This document shows, one piece after another, positions 18,245-26,288 of a DNA stretch of 64,000 nt. This DNA is from Bacillota bacterium (GTDB taxonomy: Bacteria > Bacillota > Clostridia > Acetivibrionales > DSM-1351): NCBI GenBank assembly GCA_023391425.1, contig JAEWAX010000158.1, positions 1 through 64,000 on the forward strand, in the 5' to 3' direction. The translations under genes and the position numbers were made by a program. Positions within the stretch are counted from its first letter, which is position 1. The number at the start of each line of letters is the position of its first letter. Under the pieces are notes generated by a model. The model did no database searches. It was given only the letters and a program-made list of their open reading frames with translations, and was not told the DNA's origin.

Positions 18245-18373
18245 ATTGTTATCTTCGCGGCGAAACTAACGCATATAATGAGGGAGTATAAGCGGCAGTA
18301 GACATCGGATAAATTGTTATCTTTTATCATTAGGAGGCGTTATGTGGAGCAATTTTCAGATTTAACGCATATA
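18245..18373. repeat. Two interleaved direct repeats in the divergent promoter region
   Basis: ATTGTTATCTT occurs at 18245-18255 and 18313-18323, and TAACGCATATA at 18267-18277 and 18363-18373, in the same order. The pair looks like a duplicated regulatory cassette between acyltransferase paralog 2 and the ligase. An AGGAGG-preceded mini-ORF of seven codons (MWSNFQI, 18342-18365) lies inside the second copy. Confidence 0.5.
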
Positions 18374-18431
18374 TTGTGTAGTAAACATAATGTAGGATAG
18401 TTCTATCAATAAAATGTGAGGAGCAATATTT

Positions 18432-20120
18432 ATGAATGAGAAAACGCAGAAAACAATATATGAAGTATTCTCTAATACATGTAACGAAAAACCTGATAAA
18501 ATAGCTGCAATTTTTCCTGATGATTCAAAGCAGTATACTTATTCGGAGTTAAAAGCTTTAGTAGATAAAACTACAAAAGGACTTATTTCATTAGGTATAA
18601 AAAAAGGTTCTCATGTGGCAATCTGTATGCATAATACTGATAAATGGTTAGCAGTATTGTATGCGGCTTCCAGTATCGGCGCAGTCGTTGTGCCGGTTAA
18701 TATTAATAGTTCATTGGATGAAATGGAGTATTTGATTGCTCAGGCAGATGTTAATGTCTTGTTTTTTATAAAGAATGATACTAAAAATAATACTGAATGT
18801 CTAAAAAATATTATTGGCGAGAGTAATTCTATAGATAAAGAAAAATTTATTTCTTTAGACAAAGTGGTTGTAATAGGTGATGTTATATCAAATGCTTCTG
18901 TTATTAATTGGACAGATTTTATTAGAATGTCAGATACAATTTCTGAGGATATAGCGAACGACTTTAGAAGTAAGATAACTTCTGAAGATATTTATAGCAT
19001 TCAATATACGTCTGGCACCACTTCAAGACCGAAAGGCGCAATCTTAGTACAAAAAGGGGTTTTGTACTCTGCCAGCTATTATGGCGAGTTAACAGAAATG
19101 TCTTCTGATGAAAAAATATTCATACCAATACCATTTCACTATTGTTTTGGGAATGTCTTGGCAGCTGTATCCTACTTGATTTATGGTGCAACAATCGTTG
19201 TTCCTAGTGGATTTGTTTCTAAAAATGCATTAAGGATATTAGAGGAAGAAGGTTGTACATTTATTTGTGGTGTTCCAACAATGTATTTTGCAATGATTAA
19301 TAATAGTGATTTTAATAACTTTGATTTAAGTAAATTAAATAAATTAGTAATGGGTGGTTCCTATTCCTCCCCTAGTCAGGTCAATAAGATAGCACAAGCA
19401 TTTGGAGTTACAAATATTATTAACGGATATGGATTAACAGAGACATCCTCTCTATGTGTTGTACCAAGTATAAATGATTCCTATGATGTGAGAATGAATA
19501 CGGTAGGACGGCCTTTACCCAATGTCGAGGCAAAAATAATTGACAAAGATAGTGGTAATGAAAAGCCAGAAGGTCAAATGGGAGAGCTACTTATTCGTGG
19601 TTCCAATTGTATGCTTGGCTACTATAAAAAAGAATATGAAACAAGTCAAGTGATAGATAAAGATGGTTGGTTACACACAGGTGATTTGGCAAGTCAGACT
19701 CATGAGGGCTGGATTAAAATTGAGGGGAGAATAAAAGATATCATTATAAGAGGTGGTGAAAACATTTCACCTTCTGAAATTGAAATAGCTTTATGTGAAG
19801 TTGAAGGTGTTAATGATGCAAAAGTTATAGGAGTATATGATGAAGTTATGGGTGAAAAGATTGCCGCTGTTATTATAAGTACAAAGAATCTAGAGGATTT
19901 ATGTCAGCAAATAGAAGGAAAATTAGAAAACAAAATATCAAAAAATAAAATACCTGAATACTATATAAATGTTGATTTGTATCCAGTCAATTCAACTGGT
20001 AAGGTCGTAAAAGATGAATTAAAAAGAATGGTACAGAGATTAATTGATGAAAAGAAATTTGATGAGCAAAACAGCAATACACCAAATACTACTAAGAGAA
20101 GATATAAATTGTACCAATAA
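18432..20120 (+). CDS. AMP-forming acyl-CoA/acyl-ACP ligase (ANL superfamily)
   Basis: This 562-residue ligase has the P-loop YTSGTTSRPKGA (192-202), GYGLTET, HTGDLA, the hinge GRIKDIIIRGGENISP and the C-terminal catalytic Lys in STGKVVKDE. This is the long/medium-chain fatty acid:CoA ligase layout. GAGGAG lies 8 bases before the ATG. It diverges from the paralog 2-ACP-KAS-SDR operon and most likely activates the starter acid for it, either to CoA or directly to the ACP. The final 25 residues are a hydrophilic Asn/Lys-rich tail of unknown role. Confidence 0.92.
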   Translation: MNEKTQKTIYEVFSNTCNEKPDKIAAIFPDDSKQYTYSELKALVDKTTKGLISLGIKKGSHVAICMHNTDKWLAVLYAASSIGAVVVPVNINSSLDEMEYLIAQADVNVLFFIKNDTKNNTECLKNIIGESNSIDKEKFISLDKVVVIGDVISNASVINWTDFIRMSDTISEDIANDFRSKITSEDIYSIQYTSGTTSRPKGAILVQKGVLYSASYYGELTEMSSDEKIFIPIPFHYCFGNVLAAVSYLIYGATIVVPSGFVSKNALRILEEEGCTFICGVPTMYFAMINNSDFNNFDLSKLNKLVMGGSYSSPSQVNKIAQAFGVTNIINGYGLTETSSLCVVPSINDSYDVRMNTVGRPLPNVEAKIIDKDSGNEKPEGQMGELLIRGSNCMLGYYKKEYETSQVIDKDGWLHTGDLASQTHEGWIKIEGRIKDIIIRGGENISPSEIEIALCEVEGVNDAKVIGVYDEVMGEKIAAVIISTKNLEDLCQQIEGKLENKISKNKIPEYYINVDLYPVNSTGKVVKDELKRMVQRLIDEKKFDEQNSNTPNTTKRRYKLYQ

Positions 20121-20186
20121 TGTGCGCTAGGGTTAGGAATATATTTTAAAAGACAAAGAATTATTGATACGTAAAAAAATAAGCAT

Positions 20187-20232
20187 AGGAGCTGTTCACA
20201 TTAAAATAAAAATTAGTGCAAGGCTCCTTTTC
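20187..20232 (+). terminator. Terminator of the acyl-CoA ligase gene
   Basis: Arms AGGAGC (20187-20192) and GCTCCT (20223-20228), extended by an inner CAC/GTG pairing, are followed by TTTTC on the plus strand about 65 bases after the stop. Confidence 0.65.
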
Positions 20233-20270
20233 ATTATGCATGGGACAGGATTCGAACAAATCCCCGTACA

Positions 20271-20299
20271 CGCAAACGCCTATGAATAGGAGGTTTGCG
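20271..20299. repeat. Isolated near-perfect hairpin
   Basis: CGCAAAC, one base, CCTAT, GA, ATAGG, two bases, GTTTGCG form a 12-bp stem in a 300-base gap without a gene. The GC-richer flanks include GGATTCGAAC, which resembles a tRNA T-arm, but no cloverleaf can be folded. Its nature is unknown; a tRNA-derived remnant is possible. Confidence 0.35.
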
Positions 20300-20423
20300 A
20301 CTTCTGTTATTTATCTGCACATGGGATATATATACAAAATAGTTGTTCTATCTCCAGTTATTATTGATTTATTCTGCATATCAATTCATAGGTTCAATTA
20401 AAATAATTCTATTAAGTTTACTT

Positions 20424-21125
20424 TTAAACATTTTTGAAATAAACCGATAAATCTCTGTCTACCTTTTGTCCTATCTTAAATCTGAAATCACACTTATCAT
20501 TACCCTCTGCAATTGTTTTAGTCCGCGATAAGCCTGTTTTTAAAGCATCACTAGAAGCAAAATCACATAAGCAGATGTATGGCATAATTTCGTCAGCATC
20601 ATGTTCATGAAAGTATTTGCATATCCCACACTCAAAATAGTCAATCCCATAATCAAAGTGTTCTTTATCTGTATCAACAGATGAAAAAACAAAATCTCCA
20701 GAATACTTTCTTTCAAATGACTTTATAGCACTAGATTTTAACACTTTCAAATACCCTCTGCTTTTTAAATACTTTCTAATAAATATACGTATTAACTTAG
20801 GGTAAGAGTTCCAATATTCTACGGATGAATCATAAATTATTTTGCCAATTTGTGTAATCTCTATATTCTTACTTTTCAATACTTTATATAATGCAAGGTA
20901 AGGAGCAGTATTGACAATTTGCTTTGTTAGAAGATTATCCATTCCCCCTATATATGGCAGTTTGGGTAATAATTCTTCAAATATACAACTTACTTTTTCA
21001 ATTACTTCTGACGCAAATGCAGTATCATAATATTTGTTCAATATTTTTCTTAAACTCTTTAATGACCCTCTAATGGATTTCACCATTCTATTCTTATTTA
21101 CTACATAATAATCTTCATATTGCAT
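20424..21125 (-). CDS. L-2-amino-thiazoline-4-carboxylate hydrolase family protein
   Basis: This 233-residue cytoplasmic protein resembles the ATC-hydrolase family (Pfam ATC_hydrolase): FECGICKYFHEH, then YICLCDFASSDAL, then RTKTIAEGNDKCDFRFK. The Cys-rich GIC and CDF motifs are the family hallmark. Despite the family name, most clostridial members are of unknown function and occur next to TetR regulators. Here it is separated by one base from the TetR stop, so they form an operon. The final Cys of CDF and the GIC Cys are plausible functional residues. Confidence 0.75.
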   Translation of the reverse strand: MQYEDYYVVNKNRMVKSIRGSLKSLRKILNKYYDTAFASEVIEKVSCIFEELLPKLPYIGGMDNLLTKQIVNTAPYLALYKVLKSKNIEITQIGKIIYDSSVEYWNSYPKLIRIFIRKYLKSRGYLKVLKSSAIKSFERKYSGDFVFSSVDTDKEHFDYGIDYFECGICKYFHEHDADEIMPYICLCDFASSDALKTGLSRTKTIAEGNDKCDFRFKIGQKVDRDLSVYFKNV

Positions 21126-21734
21126 CTATTTCTCCTCCTTATAAAATACTTCCTTTAAGAAACTCATATATGCATCAAATTCTTTTTTTATACTCTGTAA
21201 ATCATAACCCTCCTTGGCTGTAAGTTCACTTATTAATCCATTTAAACTCCATAATACATTCTTTATTATCAAATTTTTAGGAAATCCTTCCTTAAATTTA
21301 GAATAGTCTATATTAGTAAACGCAGAATAAAACGGCTGAATTGCATTTTTTTGTTTTGCAGCAAGTATTTTTTGTTCAATTTCTTTATCATCTTCAGAAT
21401 TGAAAGAATTTAAAAACTTAAACACCCCTGGATACCTTGTCATAATATCTAACTTGATATTTTGTATCATTATAATTTTTTTAAAAAAATCAGTTTCTGA
21501 TGAGTTAATCTTTGTATTAATTTCATCTTGAATTATCTCAGTACAATATTCGTAAATGAATAAATATAGTGCTTTCTTATTATTAAAATAATGAAAAACA
21601 AGAGCTTTTGACACTTTAGCTTCTACAGCTATATCATTTATAGAAGTTTTTTTATATCCATTCTTTGAAAAGCAAAGCATTGCCGCTTTTATTATCTGAA
21701 GTTTCACTTGCTTATTAATCTCTTTTGGTCTCAT
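21126..21734 (-). CDS. TetR-family transcriptional regulator
   Basis: The 202-residue protein has a typical TetR N-terminal DNA-binding domain (about 10-55; AAMLCFSKNGYKKTSINDIA and ALVFHYFNNKKALY) and an all-helical ligand domain. It precedes the ATC-hydrolase-like gene with no gap. Two similar dyads (ACCATTTCGGT and ACCGTTTCGGT) lie just upstream and probably mediate autoregulation. It is similar in type to the TetR protein at 25648. Confidence 0.9.
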   Translation of the reverse strand: MRPKEINKQVKLQIIKAAMLCFSKNGYKKTSINDIAVEAKVSKALVFHYFNNKKALYLFIYEYCTEIIQDEINTKINSSETDFFKKIIMIQNIKLDIMTRYPGVFKFLNSFNSEDDKEIEQKILAAKQKNAIQPFYSAFTNIDYSKFKEGFPKNLIIKNVLWSLNGLISELTAKEGYDLQSIKKEFDAYMSFLKEVFYKEEK

Positions 21735-21753
21735 AAATATTTCCTTTTAAGCA

Positions 21754-21804
21754 TTAACCATTTCGGTCAATTTGATTGTATACTATTTAACCGTTTCGGT
21801 CAAT
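21754..21804. promoter_or_regulatory. Twin TetR-type operators
   Basis: TTAACCATTTCGGTCAAT (21754-21771) and TTAACCGTTTCGGTCAAT (21787-21804) are tandem copies with centres 33 bp apart, about three helical turns. Each has the dyad ACCG-N3-CGGT (one base changed in the first). Position and shape fit autoregulation by the adjacent TetR protein. Confidence 0.7.
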
Positions 21805-21926
21805 ACTAAAGTAGTATAATTTTTGAGAACTTAAATGAATTTTAAATTTCACTTTTAAAAAAGGGAAATTTACTTTTTCACTTAACCCACTCCATAAAAG
21901 AAGTGTACACTTGATTTTACAGACAT

Positions 21927-21970
21927 GATAACGGTTATTCATTACTTCTACGAGTAACCGTTATCTTTTT
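21927..21970 (+). terminator. Strong plus-strand terminator with no gene upstream
   Basis: Arms GATAACGGTTA (21927-21937) and TAACCGTTATC (21955-21965) are perfect and followed by TTTTT on the plus strand only. No plus-strand gene ends here. A TATAAT at 21815-21820 could start a transcript of about 145 nt ending at this point. Confidence 0.7.
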
Positions 21971-22106
21971 GTTTTTTCAAATATCTCGGTTGGGATATTC
22001 CGGCAAAATATTCGCTCTTTGTTGAGAAAATGTAGAAGAAGAAACGCAATCAGAGCTTCGTCGCAAATTTTTGGATATTTGTCAAGTTATTTTTTAAGTT
22101 TACTGC

Positions 22107-22142
22107 AAAAAAAGTAGGTCACATATTTTCATATGATCTACT
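22107..22142 (-). terminator. Distal minus-strand terminator downstream of paralog 3
   Basis: A hairpin at 22113-22142 (GTAG-TCA-ATAT pairing with one bulge) is followed by seven T residues on the minus strand (complement of 22107-22113). It is a second barrier after the long hairpin at 22241-22344. Confidence 0.6.
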
Positions 22143-22240
22143 CTTAGTTAAAGATTTCTCTAATTCTTAACTTATTGACATTGCTAATGCAACAGCCCCT
22201 ATTATCTCTATACTAATGCCCTTATAAATTAATTAGACAG

Positions 22241-22344
22241 TTAAAAAACTCTAGCCTTAGAAATTAGTTTGCCGCTGCTAATTCTCCTAAATAAAATGTG
22301 GCAGAAAAGCGGCGTTACCACCCTGGATAACGATTTCTAAGGCT
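22241..22344 (-). terminator. Long hairpin terminator with embedded T-box-like motif
   Basis: Arms 22253-22264 and 22333-22344 (AGCCTTAGAAAT/ATTTCTAAGGCT) form a perfect 12-bp stem. On the minus strand it is followed by AGAG and TTTTTT, immediately downstream of acyltransferase paralog 3. The long loop contains AGGGTGGTAACGCCGC (minus strand, 22309-22324), close to the T-box antiterminator consensus AGGGTGGTACCGCG. No stem I with specifier loop is evident, so a functional T-box is unproven. Confidence 0.5.
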
Positions 22345-22359
22345 CAAAAGGGGCAAGAA

Positions 22360-23688
22360 CTATTGCGTGCACCCTTCTATCAGCTCATCTTTAATTTTAT
22401 TAATAAGCCCCTCCATATCAGACTTACGGACCGAAGGCTTGTAATACCCTACTGCTAACGTTATTATTCCGTTATAAGTACTAGCTACAAGCAAAATTCC
22501 GGGGGCGCGTACAACAGGCGGAATGATGTACGCCTCAGATACAGTATTTTTACCGAATTTAAGTAAAGACCTTGAGATGAAACCAACATTCGATAATGTG
22601 GGCGAACACCTATTGAAAATAAGAAAAGGGTTTTTTAATGTTAATTCTAAAATTTGAGATATCGCCCCAAAATAATCGCACATTTGATTAAAATTTATCT
22701 TTTCAATAATATCTAATCCCATTACGTTCTTTTTACTTGGATGGCTGTTTTTCATAGCTTTAGTCAAAGTCATTACTCTGTATAGAGTTCCTTCAAATAA
22801 TTCATTCGGTCTCCTGTCTAATCTTAGTATAACTCCGCTTGAAAAATTTCTTATTGCTTCAGCCTTATGGTCAGGGAGATACTTTCTCAGGTCCATTGTG
22901 ATAGGAATATCCATTGGTACACCGTATGGAGGCTTAGCTATTTCAAACATGGATCTATAGAGAGCCGTCAGAATTAAATCATTGATTGATGCACCTCTGC
23001 TTTTCGCATATTTGCTTAATACATCCAATTGCCCGTAAGGAAGTCGGCATATTGCAAAACCTGTAGTGCCCGTTTGGAGATTCTTCCAAGGAAACTTCCA
23101 TGTAGTTAATGGAACTTGTGTTAGAGGCCCCCATTCCGTTTTACGATTATATTCACTAAGTGTACTTAAGAGTTTTTCATGATCCTTCCTACTGCGTATA
23201 CTTACATTTGGAATAAAAACGTTTTCCTCATTATCTATATGGGTATAAATATCCGAAAGGAGTTGAATATATTCCTTTGCGCCAGCTCCATCACTGCATA
23301 CGTGATTGATCTTTAACCCCAATGTATCGCATTCCCTTGAACGGATAAGCCTTACCATAGTCATTGGATCTTTATGCATATCCATTGGACTTTCTAAGAA
23401 CCTTTGAACAGCTTCATTCGAATTATCAGTTTCTTCCATAGAACAAAACTTGATATTATCAATGTCATCGAAACGTTTCCAATATGGTGGATTACTTTTA
23501 ATAAGCCGACATCCCAAGACTGGTTCTGCATCAAATGATAATTTTACTGCTCTTACTAGCTTATCAAAATCGATTCTCCCATCGAGCTTCATTATAGCTT
23601 GGATCTGGGAATTCGCTATGTTATACTTTGCAAAATAATTGCATATATCATACCCTCCGGTTGGTACAATAACTGGTGTATTTTCCAT
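22360..23688 (-). CDS. Stand-alone condensation-domain-like acyltransferase, paralog 3
   Basis: This 442-residue protein is closely similar to the gene at 16604-18079 but lacks its first ~45 residues. HxxxDG is intact in KINHVCSDGAG (H129, D133), as is DLRKYLPDHKAEAIRNFSS. The start at 23688 follows from GGAGTGAG seven bases upstream, in the same relative place as in paralog 2; an earlier ATG at 23727 has no site. It diverges from a PaaK-like ligase and shares the upstream block of paralog 2. A distinct acyl donor made by that ligase is the obvious inference. Confidence 0.86.
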   Translation of the reverse strand: MENTPVIVPTGGYDICNYFAKYNIANSQIQAIMKLDGRIDFDKLVRAVKLSFDAEPVLGCRLIKSNPPYWKRFDDIDNIKFCSMEETDNSNEAVQRFLESPMDMHKDPMTMVRLIRSRECDTLGLKINHVCSDGAGAKEYIQLLSDIYTHIDNEENVFIPNVSIRSRKDHEKLLSTLSEYNRKTEWGPLTQVPLTTWKFPWKNLQTGTTGFAICRLPYGQLDVLSKYAKSRGASINDLILTALYRSMFEIAKPPYGVPMDIPITMDLRKYLPDHKAEAIRNFSSGVILRLDRRPNELFEGTLYRVMTLTKAMKNSHPSKKNVMGLDIIEKINFNQMCDYFGAISQILELTLKNPFLIFNRCSPTLSNVGFISRSLLKFGKNTVSEAYIIPPVVRAPGILLVASTYNGIITLAVGYYKPSVRKSDMEGLINKIKDELIEGCTQ

Positions 23689-23789
23689 ATATACTCTCAC
23701 TCCATTTAAACAAATTTTAAATGCCATATTACTAACTTGATAAGTGCTTTAGTCTCATTACATACCTTATAGTGGCTTATATTTATATA

Positions 23790-23855
23790 TTTTTATTGTG
23801 ATATTCCCATAATTTTATATTATGTATTCCTCTATGCTACTGTTACAAATTATTA
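23790..23855 (-). promoter_or_regulatory. Conserved promoter block, copy B
   Basis: This block matches 18150-18214 over its full length. TTGTAA and CATAAT lie 18 bases apart on the minus strand. The remaining 270 bases up to the ligase start at 24129 contain no other clear element. Confidence 0.6.
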
Positions 23856-24128
23856 AATATGTAAACTATCATGAAGCACATTATGTCAATTTTTTTTAAG
23901 AAATAGGTACATTTCGTAGATTATGTAAATATATTATTTCTATGAGTATTAATTTCAAGATACTAAAACTTTGGCTTGTGAACAGACAGAGTTCTCAGAT
24001 TCAGTAGAAGCTTTTATTCACCCTGAATGTGAACTCATTATCCAAGGACGTAGCGTTGCCTATCTCCCTATTAAGGAATATTAGCGGATATTTATTGGAT
24101 TGATAAGTCAAATATAGGAGGTAAATGT

Positions 24129-25436
24129 ATGCAATACTGGAACCCGACATTCGAGTGTATGTCACGCGATAAAATGATAGAAGTTCAAACAGAAAGGCTT
24201 ATAAACACGGTTAAAAGGGTTTATTACAATGTACCCTTCTACCGTAACAAAATGCAAAAAGCCAATATTGAGCCTGGCGACATAAAATCTCTGGAGGACT
24301 TGAAAAAACTGCCGTTTACGAACAAACAGGATTTAAGGGACACATATCCTTACGGTATGTTTGCTGTTCCAATGAGTGAGATTGTAAGAATTCATGCGTC
24401 TTCGGGAACAACTGGAAAACAAACAGTTGTTGGTTATACACGCAAGGATTTGGATACTTGGGCTGAAGTGATAGCAAGGTCCTTGTCTAGTGCTGGCGCC
24501 GATGAGGAATCCATAGTACAAATCGCCTATGGTTACGGCTTATTTACCGGTGGGCTAGGAGTTCATTATGGCGCCGAAAAGCTAGGAGCCTCTGTTATAC
24601 CCATCTCGGGGGGCAATACTAAACGACAGCTTCAAATAATGAAGGACTTCGGAACTACTATTCTGGCATGTACCCCATCATATGCTCTTTATTTGGCTGA
24701 AGAAATGGAGGAAATGGGGCTCAGCAGGGGTGAATTAAAACTCAAGGCTGGCATTTTTGGAGCTGAGCCCTGGTCGAGCAACATGAGGAAAGAAATAGAG
24801 GAACGTTTGGGAATTATGGCAATGGACATATATGGTCTTAGTGAAATAATAGGGCCAGGAGTGTCTATTGACTGCCCCTGTAAATGTGGTTTACATGTAC
24901 AGGAAGACCATTTTATACCTGAAATAATAAATCCTGAAACAGAGGAAATCCTTCCTCCTGGAACAAACGGCGAGCTTGTTTTCACAACCATTACAAAAGA
25001 AGGACTACCATTAATTAGATATAGAACACATGATATATCATCGTTGAATTATGAAAAATGTCAATGTGGAAGAACGCTTGTAAGAATGAGCAAGGTTACA
25101 GGAAGAAGTGACGATATGCTTATAATAAGAGGCGTAAATGTTTTTCCATCGCAGATAGAGAGCGTACTTTTAGAGGTAGGCGAAACGGCACCTCATTACA
25201 TGTTGATAGTGGACAGAGTTGATAATCTGGATATACTAGAGGTATGGGTTGAAATGTCCCAGAATATGTTTTTTGATGAAGTTAAGAAAATTGAAGACCT
25301 CGAAAAGAAAATCAAGAGAGAAATTGATAGTACCTTGGGTATTAATGCAAATGTTAAGCTGGTAGAACCCAAGACTATCGAAAGAAGTGAAGGGAAAGCA
25401 AAAAGAGTCATCGATAAGAGAATAATTTTTTCCTAA
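24129..25436 (+). CDS. Phenylacetate-CoA ligase-like AMP-forming ligase (PaaK family)
   Basis: The 435-residue length and motifs fit the compact PaaK branch of ANL ligases: SSGTTGKQTVVGYT (91-104), IYGLSEIIGPG, and the hinge GRSDDMLIIRGVNVFP. CxCG-type Cys residues (CPCKCG and KCQCGR) are retained as in zinc-binding PaaK proteins. AGGAGG lies 7 bases before the ATG. Family members activate aryl acetic or related acids to CoA thioesters. It diverges from acyltransferase paralog 3 and probably supplies that enzyme with an aromatic or short-chain acyl-CoA. No phenylacetate catabolic genes are nearby. Confidence 0.9.
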   Translation: MQYWNPTFECMSRDKMIEVQTERLINTVKRVYYNVPFYRNKMQKANIEPGDIKSLEDLKKLPFTNKQDLRDTYPYGMFAVPMSEIVRIHASSGTTGKQTVVGYTRKDLDTWAEVIARSLSSAGADEESIVQIAYGYGLFTGGLGVHYGAEKLGASVIPISGGNTKRQLQIMKDFGTTILACTPSYALYLAEEMEEMGLSRGELKLKAGIFGAEPWSSNMRKEIEERLGIMAMDIYGLSEIIGPGVSIDCPCKCGLHVQEDHFIPEIINPETEEILPPGTNGELVFTTITKEGLPLIRYRTHDISSLNYEKCQCGRTLVRMSKVTGRSDDMLIIRGVNVFPSQIESVLLEVGETAPHYMLIVDRVDNLDILEVWVEMSQNMFFDEVKKIEDLEKKIKREIDSTLGINANVKLVEPKTIERSEGKAKRVIDKRIIFS

Positions 25437-25441
25437 AAGAA

Positions 25442-25484
25442 TTAAATTAAGCCACCAGCTTTTTTTGCTGGTGGCTTAATTTAA
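25442..25484 (+). terminator. Terminator of the PaaK-like ligase gene
   Basis: A perfect 18-bp stem (25442-25459 and 25467-25484) with a T7 loop follows the stop by 6 bases. Confidence 0.8.
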
Positions 25485-25569
25485 CCTTATAAGGGCATAA
25501 TCAATACACTTACCCTGCTTGTCGGTTAACGGAATCTTAAAAAAATATAGGTATATAGTTGATTTTTTG

Positions 25570-25611
25570 TTGACCTTTTAGGTAAACAATGTTATTATTG
25601 ACCTGTTAGGT
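25570..25611. promoter_or_regulatory. Twin TetR-type operators of the second TetR gene
   Basis: TTGACCTTTTAGGTAAA and TTGACCTGTTAGGTAAA each contain ACCT-N3-AGGT, with centres 28 bp apart (25578 and 25606). The layout mirrors the twin ACCG-N3-CGGT sites at 21754-21804 with a changed half-site. Confidence 0.7.
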
Positions 25612-25647
25612 AAATACAAGGCATTGTTCAAGGAGGAATTGTATAAT

Positions 25648-26283
25648 ATGTCTACAAAACTATTGGATTTGGAACCTCTTAGGTGTAACGCTATCTTGAA
25701 TGCAGCATTGAAAGAATTTGCATTGAGAGGATTTGACAACGCTTCAACAAATGTAATTGCGAAAGAAGCAGGCATCTCCAAAGCCCTAATGTTTCATTAT
25801 ATAAACAGTAAACAAGAACTTTTTCTGTTTGTGTATGACTACTTTGCTGAATTTCTTGATAACGAATATTTTACGAAAATGGATTTTGAAGAAAAAGATA
25901 TTTTTGATAGATTGCGCCAAACCTATCTACTTCAAATTGATTTGATAAAGCAATATCCTTGGATTTTTGAGTTTAATAAACTTTCTACTTTAACAAGCTC
26001 TGATGAAATCAACAAAGCACTTGCGAAAAGGGCCGACAAAAAGCAATCATCATGCGACCATCAAATATTCGATATGATTGATGTTTCTAAGTTTAGAGTT
26101 GGTTTAAATATTGACAAATGTAAACAAATTATCCTTTGGGCTAATGTTGGATTTACTAATGAAATTTTAGATGATATTAGAAATTCGAAAACTTCGAACT
26201 TGGATTATCAACATATCATTACTACAATTGACGAATACTTTGATGAGCTTAGGAAAATTTTCTATAAGCCGAGCAAGGAGTAA
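25648..26283 (+). CDS. TetR-family transcriptional regulator
   Basis: This 211-residue TetR protein has the DNA-binding domain at about 10-60 (ALKEFALRGFDNASTNVIAK, ALMFHYINSKQELF). ATG 25648 is set by AGGAGG at 25631-25636; an in-frame TTG at 25624 overlaps that site. It lies 5 bases before the reading frame that begins like an EFR1-type flavodoxin/ferredoxin protein, a neighbour pair seen elsewhere in clostridia. Autoregulation through the twin dyads upstream is likely. Confidence 0.9.
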   Translation: MSTKLLDLEPLRCNAILNAALKEFALRGFDNASTNVIAKEAGISKALMFHYINSKQELFLFVYDYFAEFLDNEYFTKMDFEEKDIFDRLRQTYLLQIDLIKQYPWIFEFNKLSTLTSSDEINKALAKRADKKQSSCDHQIFDMIDVSKFRVGLNIDKCKQIILWANVGFTNEILDDIRNSKTSNLDYQHIITTIDEYFDELRKIFYKPSKE

Positions 26284-26288
26284 AGCTA

